Shown here piece by piece: positions 1 to 11,658 of a stretch of 64,000 nt of DNA (positions are counted from its first letter, which is position 1; each line of letters starts with the position of its first letter). The position numbers and the translations under genes were made by a program. The DNA is from Eupeodes corollae. Taxonomy: Eukaryota > Arthropoda > Insecta > Diptera > Syrphidae. The stretch is taken from positions 169,925,174 through 169,989,173 of the forward strand of contig NC_079147.1 in NCBI RefSeq assembly GCF_945859685.1, in the 5' to 3' direction. Under the pieces are notes generated by a model. That model worked only from the letters and a program-made list of their open reading frames with translations. It searched no databases and was not told where the DNA came from.

Positions 1-1080
1 AGATCAATTCACTTTCTTATGTGTACGTAACAAAAAGACTGCCAAAGTATAAAAGTGTCAAATTTGTCATTGTTTCGACAAAATTGTCGTATTTAACTGT
101 CACCTGTTAATACTTTATGCGATGAAAAGTTATAACATAAGTATGACAAATTTGTAGAATTGTCACCTGTCAGTGTTTATGAAATAGGGCCCTGGTGTAA
201 AGAGTGTATTTACATTCCAGGTACATACTCAAATCGTAGTCCATTTTTGTTCCGGATCAGGTTGCCATTTTGAAGGGGTCGTTTCGCAAGAATTTATTCA
301 AATTTTTCATAAAATATGTGTTTTTTCTTTGTGACTTGTAATTTTTGTTTCTTTGAACAAACTTCCGCGCTTACAAGTTTAGCAATTCCGGACATAAGCC
401 AATATAAAGTGCAAGGCAACCACATCCAACCATCAATTAAAAGCCGCACTAATTGTATAAAACACAAAATATTAATATTAACAATTTTTGTTATTCACAT
501 ACTTAGCTAATTATCCGAGCCTATTGCTCCATTGTTTCATAGAGTCTGTGTAATGTTATAGAACGCAGACAAGGAATTTTAAAAATCTGATCTTAAATTT
601 CTTGTAACTGGCGCCTAATCGTTCAGTGGATTGTTAATCAAACTAAGTTTTAAGAATTTTCAGATAAGATCCAGAATATTCAAAATTTAATAAAAATTAA
701 AGGGAAAGGTTATTCAAAAAAACTAATGTCATTGACAATCATATACAAATTTTTGCATACGTTTTAATGCTTTTCAAAAATTAAAAAAATGTTCTTACAT
801 TTTTGGGACATATTTAAACTAATTGATAAAAGATCTATAAATTTGTATAAATGATTATTAGTCAAACAGCGTTTTCAGAGTTTTCAATTTCGAAAGTTGT
901 CTTAGTACATGCTATCCCGTTTGTTGTCCTTATTATTAAATTTCATGCCCGAGTTATTAAATTTTATGGTATAAATTTATGAAAATAGTTAATTTAATTC
1001 AATGAATTAAATTATTAGTATTTTGTTAACCTGGAAATTGTGTCTCTCATTTGAATTTTTTTTAATACACGTTTTTCCAA
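1..1080. other. AT-rich sequence without recognised gene
   Basis: No exon, RNA gene or repeat family is recognised here. It lies upstream of the first visible MAU2 exon, so it is either intron of that gene or 5' flank. The short ORF at 316-510 has low-complexity, coding-unlike composition and is not called. Confidence 0.5.
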
Positions 1081-1084
1081 TATT

Positions 1085-1600
1085 ACGTTAGGATAAGTTG
1101 TGATACCACATGGATCTAAAGAACTGCCTTGACGATATCACGATATCACACAGCAGATATCACTTTTTTTTTGTCAAGAGAGGGCTTCTTTGATTGCTGA
1201 AATTTCTGCGTGGAACACGCTACAGTGTATTAGATCCGTATGTATAGAAGTGAATTGCTTCGTCTTCCAAAAATGATAAATTTTCTCAGGGATAGAGAAT
1301 CGGAAGTTTTTAATGAATGGTGGAAGGGGGGATTATGTAGTCGACGTTACTGTTTAGAGATCTGAACGATTTCAGAATGGCAGAGTGGCCTTAAACCGAA
1401 TGCCTGTATTAGTTGAAGACTTCTAGCGTTATAAGATGGAACAGAACAACAAGTGCAGCGTAGGGGTTTGAGCGGAATGTTCCACTCATACATAAGAAGA
1501 CTGCTAAGTTTGTGACAGATTGTTGCAGTGTGCATAGAAAACGTTATATAATGACCGAGATGTATAACCAGTGAGTAATGTGTGTTTGTAGATCCCATTT
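1085..1600 (-). mobile_element. Possible LOA-type LINE remnant (RNase H piece)
   Basis: On the minus strand around 1175-1340 a frame reads VFHAEISAIKEAL, which resembles the RNase H segment carrying the catalytic Glu in LINEs with an RNase H domain. The plus-strand words at 1089-1120 also look like the 3' region of the LOA copy at 4.7 kb. No long frame survives. This is a weak call from short motifs only. Confidence 0.3.
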
Positions 1601-1767
1601 TAATGTTTAATTTTAAAAGAATAGATATGTGTTCAATCTATAGATTTTAAATTGGAAATAAAACAAATACACAAGAGATAGTCTATAACTTCAGTGATAA
1701 TATGAATTGTTGAGTAACGTGCAAGTATCTTCTTTTTTATAATTATTTAAAATCTTTTCTTCAACAG

Positions 1768-2258
1768 GCTCTCACTCAAATTGAGAAATTGAAATGCCAG
1801 GACGACAAACCGATACTTTCAGTCTTCAAAATTATTCTTTTGGAACACATTGTGATGTGCCGCATGGTGATGGGTAATCGTGAATTAGCTATCACTGAAA
1901 TCGCAGCAGCCAGGGATGTTTGTCTTGCGACTTCAAATTCAAATCTTTTAAAACGCCATTCAGCTCAGTTACATTGCTTGCTTGGGCTATACTCAATGTC
2001 CACGAGCTTACTTGACTACGCCGAACGACAGTTTGTAGCGTGTGTAAATGAAACTGCGGAGAGAGATTTAAAGTTATTCGCAAACTTGAATTTAGCAATA
2101 ATTTATCTCAGGACAAAACGAGATCAAGACTTGAAGCAAATTCTGGATTCAGTGTCCACTGAAAACACTCATTCATATAGTTCCCAAGCTCTTATGGGAG
2201 GATTCTACTATGTGCAAGGTCTTCATGCGTTTCACAAAAGCAGTTTCCATGAAGCTAA
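1768..2258 (+). CDS. Mau2: MAU2 cohesin loader subunit, internal exon (partial gene)
   Basis: This exon encodes about 163 residues of MAU2 (SCC4), the TPR-like partner of Nipped-B/SCC2 that loads cohesin onto chromatin in the nucleus. It opens after a tcttcaacag acceptor and closes at a gtaagt donor (2259), leaving two bases of a Lys codon. The frame reads ALTQIEKLKC, then ILLEHIVMCRMV, HSAQLHCLLGLY and GFYYVQGLHAF, blocks I recognise from the middle of fly MAU2, ending in HEAK. The next exon at 20591 completes the codon and continues RFLRETLKM, as in the known protein. The 5' exons lie left of the window or were not recognised. No stops or frameshifts occur. The assignment is by remembered family similarity. 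The intact frame and good splice sites argue for a functional gene. Confidence 0.9.
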
Positions 2259-3369
2259 GTAAGTTAATTTTTGAATTTGTTTTTATTGTATACTAGTGAA
2301 CTTACTCGTTATGTCATAACTGAAATATTATAAAATAAAATATATCATTTTCATACTAAAAAGGCGATGCAAACAAAAAATGCGACATTATTTGACGATA
2401 ACAAAATTGGTCAGATGATATTCATCTTTTTATACCCATTGTTCTTTTCATATTGTTTTTGTTTGGTTTTTAAAACAAAACACTTTTAAAAAATGAAAAA
2501 TAAGCTTTCGCTTAATTGTAGGCATTACGTACGGTTTTTTGTATACCTATACATTGCGTACAACAATTGGCCGATGTTTTGGATATACTAATGAATGTGA
2601 TTACTACTTAACCAGGGGTGGATTAGTATACAGATTTTCACTGACGCGTAACACTAATGGAAATCTGTTATTGAAAAGATCAAATTAGAATCTATATAGA
2701 ACATACACGTATAATAATAATTGTCCGAATTGTGTTTCAACAGTTTTGAATAAAGAAATGTATGATCATAGTGGATTTTGGCAATATTCGTGGTCTTAAC
2801 AAGAATTTCTATGCCACATACATTAAAACTGTGACAAATATTCAGGTGAAGATTCCGATCGTTTAAAATATAATCTTAATGAGTATTACCAAGTTCCATT
2901 ATTCTTTCCCCACCATGGATAAGTCGTAGACATATGCATATAGGTTGCATACCAACTTCAGCCACAATATGGCTTGTGCTCTAACATAAACTTTAACTTC
3001 ATGTGGTTAAAATTCACGGTAAATAAGCACTTCATCCATTCATATTTTCTTTATCAAAGTCCAAATCTGGACAGAAATTCAACTTGTAACGAATTTGATG
3101 CTCTGCCCGGCTTCATCTAAAGAATAATTGCAAATTATCCTTGCATTGAAATCATCATTGCCTGTAAATGTCATATTCGACGAACCAAATTTTTGCATGA
3201 CCGGAAAAAAATACTACAACACACCACGTTATCTTCGGTTACAACGCTCGTCCACAATGGCATGCCCTATGTAAGCTAGATTGATAAAGACAATTTGCTT
3301 TGTGTAAGCTTTTCCACCTTTTCTTAATTACATGCCTCTTTTTCAGCGTATAGTAAACAGGATTTGTCC

Positions 3370-4726
3370 AGCCTTACCTTACCTTACTTTAGTTAGCGCT
3401 ACAGCGCATCGTGCTCCTGAGCCTCAAGTAATAGATCCCGCCAGCTTACTTGATCTCTAGCTTGTTGTATCCAGTTTCGAAAAACAAGCCGGTGGCGTGT
3501 GTCGGCTTCAAATTGATCACTCTACCGGAGATGAAGTCTGCTTCTGGTTCCCTCAGGCTTAGCGTTTAATACTCTACGGGCAGGAGCTTCGATGTTCATT
3601 TACTCTAAATGCCGTAGCCATTCTAATCGTTGAACTCGTTGACCTGTGGCAAGTCGCTGTACAGCTTGTATTAGGCCAGCGATTAGCAAGAGTAATTCTA
3701 CGTTTGATTTCAGCGGTGATGTCATTTGCAGAGATAGATAAATTCATTTACCCCCTCGAAGTTTTACCTATCAATGGTCACGTTCTGACTGAGTCTACAA
3801 AGGGAATCGACTCTATTCGCTGACAGTAAAACTTCCATTTGTCCTCGTTAATCACAAGACCCATTTTGCTCGCTTCAGACTCGACACCGAAAAAGGCACC
3901 TTAATTGCTCGTTTGGTTCTTCCGATAAGGTCGAAGTAATCTGCATGCCCAAGTTATTGTGTGGATTTTTGAAAGGTGAAGCCATTGTTGACGTTGGTGT
4001 TTCGTGTCTCTCTCAAGAACAATATTGAAGCAGTTACATGACAGCTCATCGGTTTGTCGAAGTCCTCGATGAAAAGATGATGCGTATTAATGTTATGTTC
4101 TATGGTGTTCTGTAGAGTGACAATTTGGTCGATGGAAGATCTTCCAGGCCTGAAGCCACACTGATAATGACCAAACACTTTATCTGTGAATGGTACCAAG
4201 TGTTCACATAATACGCTAGACATGATCTTATAGGCGATGCCTCTGTAGTTGGCATAAAAAAAACGATCACCTTTCTTATGGATTGGACAGATAGTGCTTA
4301 AATTCCACTCATCGGGCATGTTTTCTTCCGACCAGATTTTGGTTATGAGTTGGTGCATGTTCCAGGTCGGGTAGGTGGAACTCCAGATCATCATTCAAAT
4401 AGATTAGTCGGGGCTGGTCGTTCGCGGGATCGAGGGCTTCATACTTCCAAATTTTTAGCATCAACTGCTTCTCCACTATAGTATTTCCCTCCTGTCTTTG
4501 CTGGCTCTTGGTCGGCTAGTAAATCCCGATGTTTTTCTCTTGACTCGTCTATAAAACCTACTAAGCCATTCTTGGATTTCCTAGTCTTCACTCTTCATCT
4601 CTTCTTCTCCGTTTTGGCATATTCGGAGTCAAACCATGGGCTCCTTAGTTGAGGCTGTGAGAACCTTAACACTTCTTCCGCAGCATTCCTGATTACATGT
4701 TGGCAAAGCTGCCAGTAACTAGATAT
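3370..4726 (-). mobile_element. RTE-clade LINE fragment A (RT to 3' end)
   Basis: Minus-strand frames show the RT segment MHQLITKIWSEENMPDEW, then CPIHKKGD, NYRG and QCGFRPGRSSIDQI at about 4390-4100. Near 3400-3640 there is the C-terminal block typical of this family (a line like RLEWLRHLE followed by a basic WIDQVEAD-type tail). The longest open frame is 4394-3954. It has lost the catalytic FADD region and contains frameshifts, so it is a dead, 5'-truncated copy. The right edge (about 4726) is where the LOA 3' end begins, tttaggttaggttaaagtgg on the plus strand. Confidence 0.75.
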
Positions 4727-4728
4727 TT

Positions 4729-7200
4729 AGGTTAGGTTAAAGTGGATTACCGTGATGGAATAGTACACACTTTAGCCAGTTCAAAGGCCTATTGTGATAC
4801 CACACGAATCTTGAGTCTTTCTCCTAAGCTCAATGAAACCAGTTTGATTCCCTTACGAAACGTGAGAGCCTTATTAGAAGCTTTTATAGAAAAATTCTCG
4901 TATGTAATTATTGCGTTTTTGAACTAGCGCAGGGCATGTAGAGAAAAGGTGAAGAACTGTTTCTTCCTCGTCCATACAGCTTCTGCAAAAGTCATTTATA
5001 AGACGAGCTTAAATGCGATCTGCTTAAAGATAGCAAGCAACTTGATCGTAGGCAAGTTGTACGAAGCGATCCGCTTATACATCGGCAAGCTGAACGTTGG
5101 ACTTTGTTTATTTTGTAGTGGTTTATAGCTTTTTCTAAAGCAGTCCACCATACTGCCACACCTTACATTAAAATCGGTCTAATTACCGTAATGCGTGATA
5201 CTGGGTTGTAAGCCTCATTTATCACCAATAGCTTTTTGGCAAGAAAAGGGAGCTACAGTAGCTTTTTTGACTTTTTCTTTTACATTGCGTTTCCAATTTA
5301 GTTTTTACCTAAAATAAGACCCAGGTACTTAGCCTCGTCTGAGAATTTTAAATGGTTTCCTTTTATATAGCGAGGTTTATTAAATGGAATTTGGTATTTC
5401 CTCGAAAATAATACTAATTCGGTTTTGTGTGGGTTAACACCCAGTCCACACCGATCAGCCCATAGTATTAGTCTATCTTACGCATTTTGTAAGAGTTCTT
5501 TTAAGGTGTTAAGATGCTTTCCTGAAACCGCTATAACAACCTTACCGCATAAGCAATCACTCTGAAAACCTCCGGATCTATACTAGTTAGGATTTCATTC
5601 ACTGCTAGGTTTCAGAGGAGAGGGGATAGTAGTCCCTCTACCAACAAATTGTCTGCCAGAAGGGTTGCCCAGGTTGCGAACTCTACGTTTAGAGCTGTTA
5701 ATGCAGAAGTGTCCACGTTGTTAAAAGCACATTCGATGTCAAGGAAAGCAACTTAGTGAACTCTCTATGCTGGAGGGAGTATTCGATGGTGCGTACTAAG
5801 GTTTGTAGACATGTTGAGTCGTAGACGGAAGTCTTGTATCAATAATTACCCTTAAATGGGCATCAAACAATCTTTCTAGAGCTTTAGGATTGCCTTGCGA
5901 GCATTTACCTGCTTTGGGCATAAAAACAAATTTAACTTCCCTCCATGCCGAGGGAATATGGCCTCAAGGATCGGTGCAATAATGTCTGATGCTTTTTGTA
6001 TTTCGGCTGGTATTATTCCATCTCAGATCAGACCTTGTATTATTCTGACAGCTTGAAGTTTCTTTTATCGTGCCATAGAAGGATCGCCAGGAAGATCGCT
6101 TAGATTTAATTAGTGCCTTCTTAAAAATTCTTAGGAATTCTTTGTAAGAATCCCAGTGAGATGCTACTCTTGTTTTTTTGTCGCGGTTAAGGAGTTTCCT
6201 ACATTCTCTTCTGAGCGATTCAAGCTCTGAGGCCACCATTGTGGTTTCCTCTTTCCTCTCATATGTATAAGTGGACAAGCAATTTCCAGCGATCTGTTCA
6301 TAGCTACGTTTCACTAGTATGCGAGTTCTAGTTTCACCTTTATCTGTCACACACACTGTGTAGTACTCAGGAGTCCTGAGGCCTCGAACAACGGATCCCA
6401 CAATCCATTTCTCTTAGATCAGGACAATGTCTTCCCCGTGTCTTGCCAGATGAAGAAGGAGTGAGGCCGAGGCCTTTATGGAGTGCTGGAGATTAATCTG
6501 TACTAACTACAGCATTTTGGCTACAATTAGGCAGATCAACCTCCACCACGGTTTTGTTTGAGTCTGAGGATGCACTGTTACGACTTTTTTTCGAGGGTGG
6601 AGTCGTGATTGGAGAGGGCAAGGGTGGATCGTCACCCTGTGTTAGGGACGACGACGTCCCAGGCCCACTAACCGCGAGTTCACCTTCGGTTGTTGTTGGA
6701 GGCCCGCTATCCGCGTTAACCTCATCTTTTTATAAATTCGAATTTTAATGGATTCGAAGCCATAGTTTATGGAGCCATTCGTCAAGGCTAGAGAAGTCAA
6801 GGATTCTTTATTGAGTACCACAACGGCACTCCTATAAAGACCCTTCAGTTCCTCTAGCTTGGCTATCTTCCAGTTATGCGTCGGAAGGGATGGGTTACAA
6901 ACTTTGACCATCTCGATAATGTCCTCGATGCCAGCAGGATTGATTGGAATCCAAATGCGGGCTCTAGGTCTGCTAGGAATGTCTTCCTTAGCGACAACCT
7001 CGAGCTTCGCACCTGGCCAAATTTCATCTACCCCCTGACAGCGAGGTTGTATAAGTAACAAGACCTCTGTTCGCCACAAACCATGAGTTTGACATGGCCT
7101 TGATGCCAACCCCCATCGCTTATGGAAGGAAGTGGTCCTGGAAGCTCTCTCAAAATGCTTAAAAAGCCACCCGAGACCTTAACACTGACCAACTGCCAAC
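4729..7200 (-). mobile_element. LOA-clade LINE fragment, degenerate
   Basis: Minus-strand frames show, from 5' to 3': a DUF4780-like block (GAKLEVVAKEDIPSRPRARI, 7000-6940); the open stretch 6401-5964 containing RRECRKLLNRDKKTRVASHW, the usual inter-domain region; and a later RT/thumb region (CGLGVNPHKTELVLFSRK at about 5440-5390, KFSDEAKYLG at about 5340, VWWTALEKAI at about 5130). This order is that of LOA-type elements such as baggins. Many stops and shifts make it non-functional. The 3' end on the minus strand carries a TAACCTAACC word, common at the 3' ends of this group. A second copy of the same 3' region lies at 9.9-10.3 kb. Confidence 0.65.
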
Positions 7201-7204
7201 GATC

Positions 7205-9640
7205 AGCCGATATTGTGCCGATCGGTACGGCCCCCTCAAGAGATCTTTTACGATTCACGCTCGGTCCCTCGCTAGATGTCTCCAGTTTTGCGCTCTAAGT
7301 TGGGTGAGGTCACCTTCCACTTGTGCGCGCCACCTGATCCGCGGTCTTCCTATACTGCGCTGTCCTGTGGGTGTGGATTCGAAGACTTTCCAGGCTGGAG
7401 CATTGGTTTCCATGCGCTCTACGTGACCCAGCCATCTTATTCGATGTACAGCCCGTACAGCTCGTCGTTCCATCTTCTCCTCCACTCCCCTTTAATCCAT
7501 ACGGGACCGTAGATCACACGAAGAACTTTTCTCTCGAACCGACCCAAGGTGCTTTCATCCGCTTTTGTCATAGTCCATGCTTCTGCACCGGACGGGGATG
7601 TTAAGGGTCATATATAGCAACACTTTGGTCTCTCGAGAGAGGACTTTACCACTCAATTGCTTTCTTAGTCCAAAGAAACAGCGGTAACAAGAGTTATTCT
7701 GCGGTAACAAGAGTCTCAGCGCTGGTGTTGTTTTCTGCGTTTACAGCGATGGTTACATTTTGACCAAGACGGTGTTGTTTGTCCTTTCTTGATGACAGCA
7801 TGTACTTTGTTTTGCTCTCATTAACCGTTATACCCATTTTTGCTCCTCTGCCTCAATACTCACAAAGGCCCCATTGACATCACGGTGAGTTCTTCCGATT
7901 ATGTCAATGTCATCAGCATATGCTAGTAATTGGACAGACTTTTGAAAAATAGTGCCTCTAGTGTTGACGTGTGAGCTCTGCACTATTCTTTCAAGCACGA
8001 TGTTACAAAAAATCACATGACAGCGCATCACCTTGTCTAAGACCTTTTTTGACATTGAAAAGTTCTGTTAAGTTGTTTCCAACCTTTATGGAGCAGCGTG
8101 AATTCTCCATGGTCATCCTGCACTAACGGACTAGTTTGGCAGGGATGCCAAAACTAGACATGGCTCTATACAGCTCGTCCCTGTATATGCTGTCATATGC
8201 GCCCTTAAAATCGATGAAAAGATGGTGGGTGTTGATTTGGTATTCTTGGGTTTTTTCCAGGATCTGCCGTAATGTGAATATTTGATCAACTGTGGACTTT
8301 CCTGGTCTAAAAAAAACACTGATAAGGACCTATCAGGTTGTTGACGATGGGCTTTAGACGTTCACATATTACGGCAGAGAAGATTTTATAGGCGATGTTA
8401 AGTAGACTTATTCCTCTATAGTTGGTGCAGTTTAGAGGGTCTCCTTTTTTCAGGATCGGGCAAACAATACTGGGGTTCCATTCATCGGGCATGTTTTCTT
8501 CCGACCATATCTTACAGATAAGTTGGTGCATGCTCCTAACCAACTTATCTCCAGCTGCTTTAAAGAGCTCGGCATTCAAGCCATCTGCTCCAGCGGCTTT
8601 ATTAGACTTCAGCTTAGATATGGCAATCTTTACTTCGTATAAGTCGGGAGGACGGGATTGTTGGCTTTCGTCGTCTATGTTGAATGGATCATCCTCGTCG
8701 TCGCCGTTAAACAGTCTGCAGAAGTGAGCCTTCCATATCCTCAGCATTGACTGCGGTTCCACTATGATGTTTCCACTTTCGTCTTTGCAGCCTTCGGTTT
8801 TAGGTTTATGTACATGCTCATGAGCAGCTCTCGTGCCTGTTGTTTGGTTGCATTTGCCTCGCGACATTCCTCATCAAACCAGAGATTCCTTGTTGGTGGC
8901 TGTTTGAAACCCAGCACATCAGAGGCGGCTTCTCTGATTGCATCTTGGCAATGTTGCCACTGGTGTCGATACATTGTGTTGGCGGCAGAGAACTTCGAGA
9001 GAGGTAACTTGTAACTCGGTCGGAAAAGGATTTGGCGATCTCTGGCGATTGTAGCCGTTCGACGTTGTACCTTCTCCCAGCACCTCCCTGTTTTGCCTTG
9101 GGTCTGGAAATCCGAAGTGCTACCTTGGCTACAACGAGTTAGTGGTCCTAGTCGATGTTAGCTCCTCGGAAAGTTCGTACATCCATGATGCTGGAAGCGT
9201 GTCTGGCGTCGATCGCAATATGGTCAATCTGGTGGACGGTAGATTGATCTGGAGAAGTCCAAGTTCCTTTGTAGATGTTGAGATGTGGAAAAAGCGTACT
9301 GGCTACCATGACTTTTCGCCACGCAGCAGAATCTATAAGCCTGAATCCGTCGTTGGAAGTGTTGTCGTGCAGGCTGTTCTTCCCGATTATTCCACCAAAG
9401 ATGTCTTCCCTTCCTAGCTTGGCATTAAAATCGCCCAGGACTATTTTAATATCGTAGCTAGAACACTGCTCATATGTTTTGTGTAAGAGCTCAAACAACA
9501 TATCTTTGGTGTTGTCGTCTTTCTCTTCTGTAGGGGCGTGCGCGCATATCAGGCTAATGTTGCCGAATTTAGGTCCGTCTGCACAGAGATTCGCATGTAC
9601 AGATTAATCCGGAGGTCTCCAGGTATCCGGATACTCGGTT
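7205..9640 (-). mobile_element. RTE-clade LINE fragment B (endonuclease, RT, 3' end)
   Basis: This is the longest RTE copy in the window, with frames on the minus strand. The endonuclease part (9501-9148) carries DFNAKLGRED, GTWTSPDQSTVHQIDHIAID and DVRTFRGA, the catalytic and substrate-binding blocks of an APE-type endonuclease. The RT part (8867-8307) carries SKLKSNKAAGADGLNAELF, CPILKKGDPLNCTNYRGIS and IGPYQC. A palm remnant LLAYADDIDIIG at about 7950-7880 retains the ADD box. The C-terminal block IRWLGHVERMETNAPAWKVF is at 7460-7380. Frameshifts separate the blocks. Plus-strand open frames here are shadows. Confidence 0.82.
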
Positions 9641-10440
9641 AGAGACTGGGCTATTTTTGAATTGGGCCCCAGCCAGGCTAATCATCGGCACGGGTCGTTT
9701 AACACCTTAGATCCAGCAATGGTTGGTGAGGAAGAGATAGGGTGAGGAGTCAGTTTATGTTAAATCATCGTTCTGATATGTAAGGAAAAGATTGGGATTT
9801 GGTAACAGCAATTCAGCTAGGTTACCTAGAGTGAGAAGGAGCATAGGAGATAGGAGCGCTGTCTAGCTTTTTCGCCATTACACCGTGGGAGGTGGGATGG
9901 GAGTTGATGACATAAACGTAGGCTGGTATGCCTTGTTTATGTGGAAATGGGTGATGATTCTGGGAAGGCAGAGGGATAAGAACTTCCATTAGTTTAAGGA
10001 CTCATGTGGAGAAAATTGTCGAGAATCAATGACCTTACTCAGCTTCTGCAATTCGACAAGCCATCTTAGGAAGATGGTTATGTTGTGACTGGAGTGATGG
10101 CGTACGACAAATGTAGTAATCTTTAATGGCCCATAGTGATAACAATGAATCTTGAGGCTTTCTTCTAAGCTCAATAAAACCAGTTTTAGTCTTTTACGAA
10201 AGATGAGAGTCTGACTATATTAATATGATTGAGATCTCTTAGATCGTTATAGAAAAATTGTTTTAGGTGATTCTTGAGTTTTTGCCGGCATTCGTAGTTT
10301 TCGGTGTGGTGGCCGTGTAGAACCTAGCATTCTAATGGCTGGAAACCAATGTTCCCATTGGTTTCCAATGCATTATGAAGGCAGCATAGGACTACTTAGG
10401 GGTTGTTAGAGACTCGATCGGAAAAGGACATGGCAGAGCA
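9641..10440 (-). mobile_element. Second LOA-type 3' region and small RTE piece
   Basis: The words around 10130-10330 (gataacaatgaatcttgagg, tctaagctcaataaaaccag, atagaaaaattg) repeat, with many changes, those at 4795-4930 in the LOA fragment, so this is another copy of the same 3' region. At 10405-10440 a short match to RTE fragment B (gatcggaaaaggacatggc versus tcggaaaaggatttggc near 9018) begins and is then interrupted. The stretch 9641-9900 holds nothing I can name. Confidence 0.45.
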
Positions 10441-10795
10441 GTCTCTTGTATGTATGTATGTATGTGTGTTTATTTAGCTTTTCAACTATTTGATTACAAA
10501 TGATATAAATTTACATTAATTTTATATTATATGGAGTGGAATAAGAGAGCTTAACATCAAAGAAATAAATAATTTAACAATTTTTTAAATAAACTTAATA
10601 ATATAATTATGTATATGAATGTTTATAATTTACATTTATAATGATACATTGCGCTGAGTTTTTATATGCGCTATAATTTTTCGTTTGAAAACTTTTACAT
10701 TTAATTCAGTCTTTAATACACTTGGTAAATCATTGAAAGCTTGAAGTCCTTTGTAAAAAATACTGTTCTGACTCTTGCGAATGTAGCCGCCTAAC
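10441..10795 (-). mobile_element. LINE 3' end inserted in an RTE copy (CR1/L2/Jockey-type tail)
   Basis: The minus-strand frame FYKGLQAFNDLPSVLKTEL followed by NVKVFKRKIIAHI resembles the C-terminal tail found after the RT of many CR1, L2 and Jockey-like LINEs. It is followed by AT-rich sequence and a (CATA)n/(TGTA)n tetranucleotide run at 10447-10465, which looks like the element's 3' tail. RTE sequence stops at about 10440 and resumes at about 10796, so this is a nested 5'-truncated insertion of about 350 bp. The clade is uncertain. Confidence 0.5.
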
Positions 10796-11535
10796 GTCAA
10801 ATCTTTTCACAGTACTTCATTGCTTTGGATTGGTCGGGATATCCGTAACCGTACCTTGGCTCGGAATTTTTGGACATCTAGAAGAATCGTTCGTCGATCG
10901 CAATGTGGTCAATTTTGTTGACAGTTAATTTGTGAGTTGCTGCTGTCGTGCAGCCTGTATCTCCCGATTGTTCCACCAAAAATGTCTCCTCTTCCTAGCT
11001 TGACGTTACAATCTTCTTGTAAGACAATTTTAATGTCATAAAAAGGGCACTTCTCATATGTCTTGTCCAAAAGCTCGAAGTATGCTTCTTTGGTGTATTC
11101 ATCTTTCTCTTCTGAAGCATGCGCTTATTCCTAACCCAAACTAACATTCAACGTACAGATCAGAAGTTCATATTCCTAATTAAGTTTGCTTGGTTCGTCA
11201 TCAGTAAATCGGTCCGTATCCAAAGCTTATTGGTGCTTTTTAACTAGGATATTTGTACGTGGTCAGAAACTCACCTAGACAACACAACCCCCAACCTGGA
11301 GGGTCAGATCCTTACTATTACCCAAATGACGCAAGCTGGACAAACCGCTGGGCCTGGCCTACGAATATGTCGTAGAAGCCCTATAGGTGTTCACTAGCTG
11401 CTAGTAAATAGAACTGGAGACGCTAACTTTCTACTGGGGTTAGAAGAAAGTCTTTAGTTGAGGTACTAGGTACTAGATGTTCACCTTGGGGAAGTGAGAC
11501 TAGAAGTGGATAGGCATCTGAACATCTACGAACTC
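10796..11535 (-). mobile_element. RTE-clade LINE fragment C (endonuclease and 5' region)
   Basis: Plus-strand words at 10780-11140 parallel fragment B. Both contain a stretch reading as the minus-strand endonuclease (tcttcctagcttg, aagacaattttaatgtcata, ctcatatgtcttg), but no long frame remains. The part 11160-11535 may be the 5' end of the same element; no coding signal is seen there. The intact I-clade LINE was inserted at its edge. Confidence 0.5.
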
Positions 11536-11548
11536 AAGTTGCATAATA
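11536..11548. repeat. Target-site duplication, left copy (I-clade element)
   Basis: AAGTTGCATAATA, identical to 17160-17172. The flanking bases differ (c before the left copy, g before the right), which fixes the length at 13 bp up to ambiguity with the A/T-rich tail. Confidence 0.85.
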
Positions 11549-11570
11549 TTATTATTATTATTATTTATTA
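11549..11570 (-). repeat. Triplet (TAA)n tail of the I-clade element
   Basis: A plus-strand run of TTA/ATT triplets directly follows the left copy of the target-site duplication. Read on the element strand it is a terminal TAA repeat, in place of the poly(A) used by many LINEs. Confidence 0.85.
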
Positions 11571-11658
11571 ACAAGATAATTATAAAATAATTACAATGGT
11601 AATATTGTTTAGTGAGCACAAGCTGCAGGGACTAACGGCTCTAATGTTTAGATACAAT

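Noticed and set aside
1347..1598. 83-codon minus-strand frame as a gene
   Set aside because: No motif and no splice context; more likely part of degraded LINE sequence.
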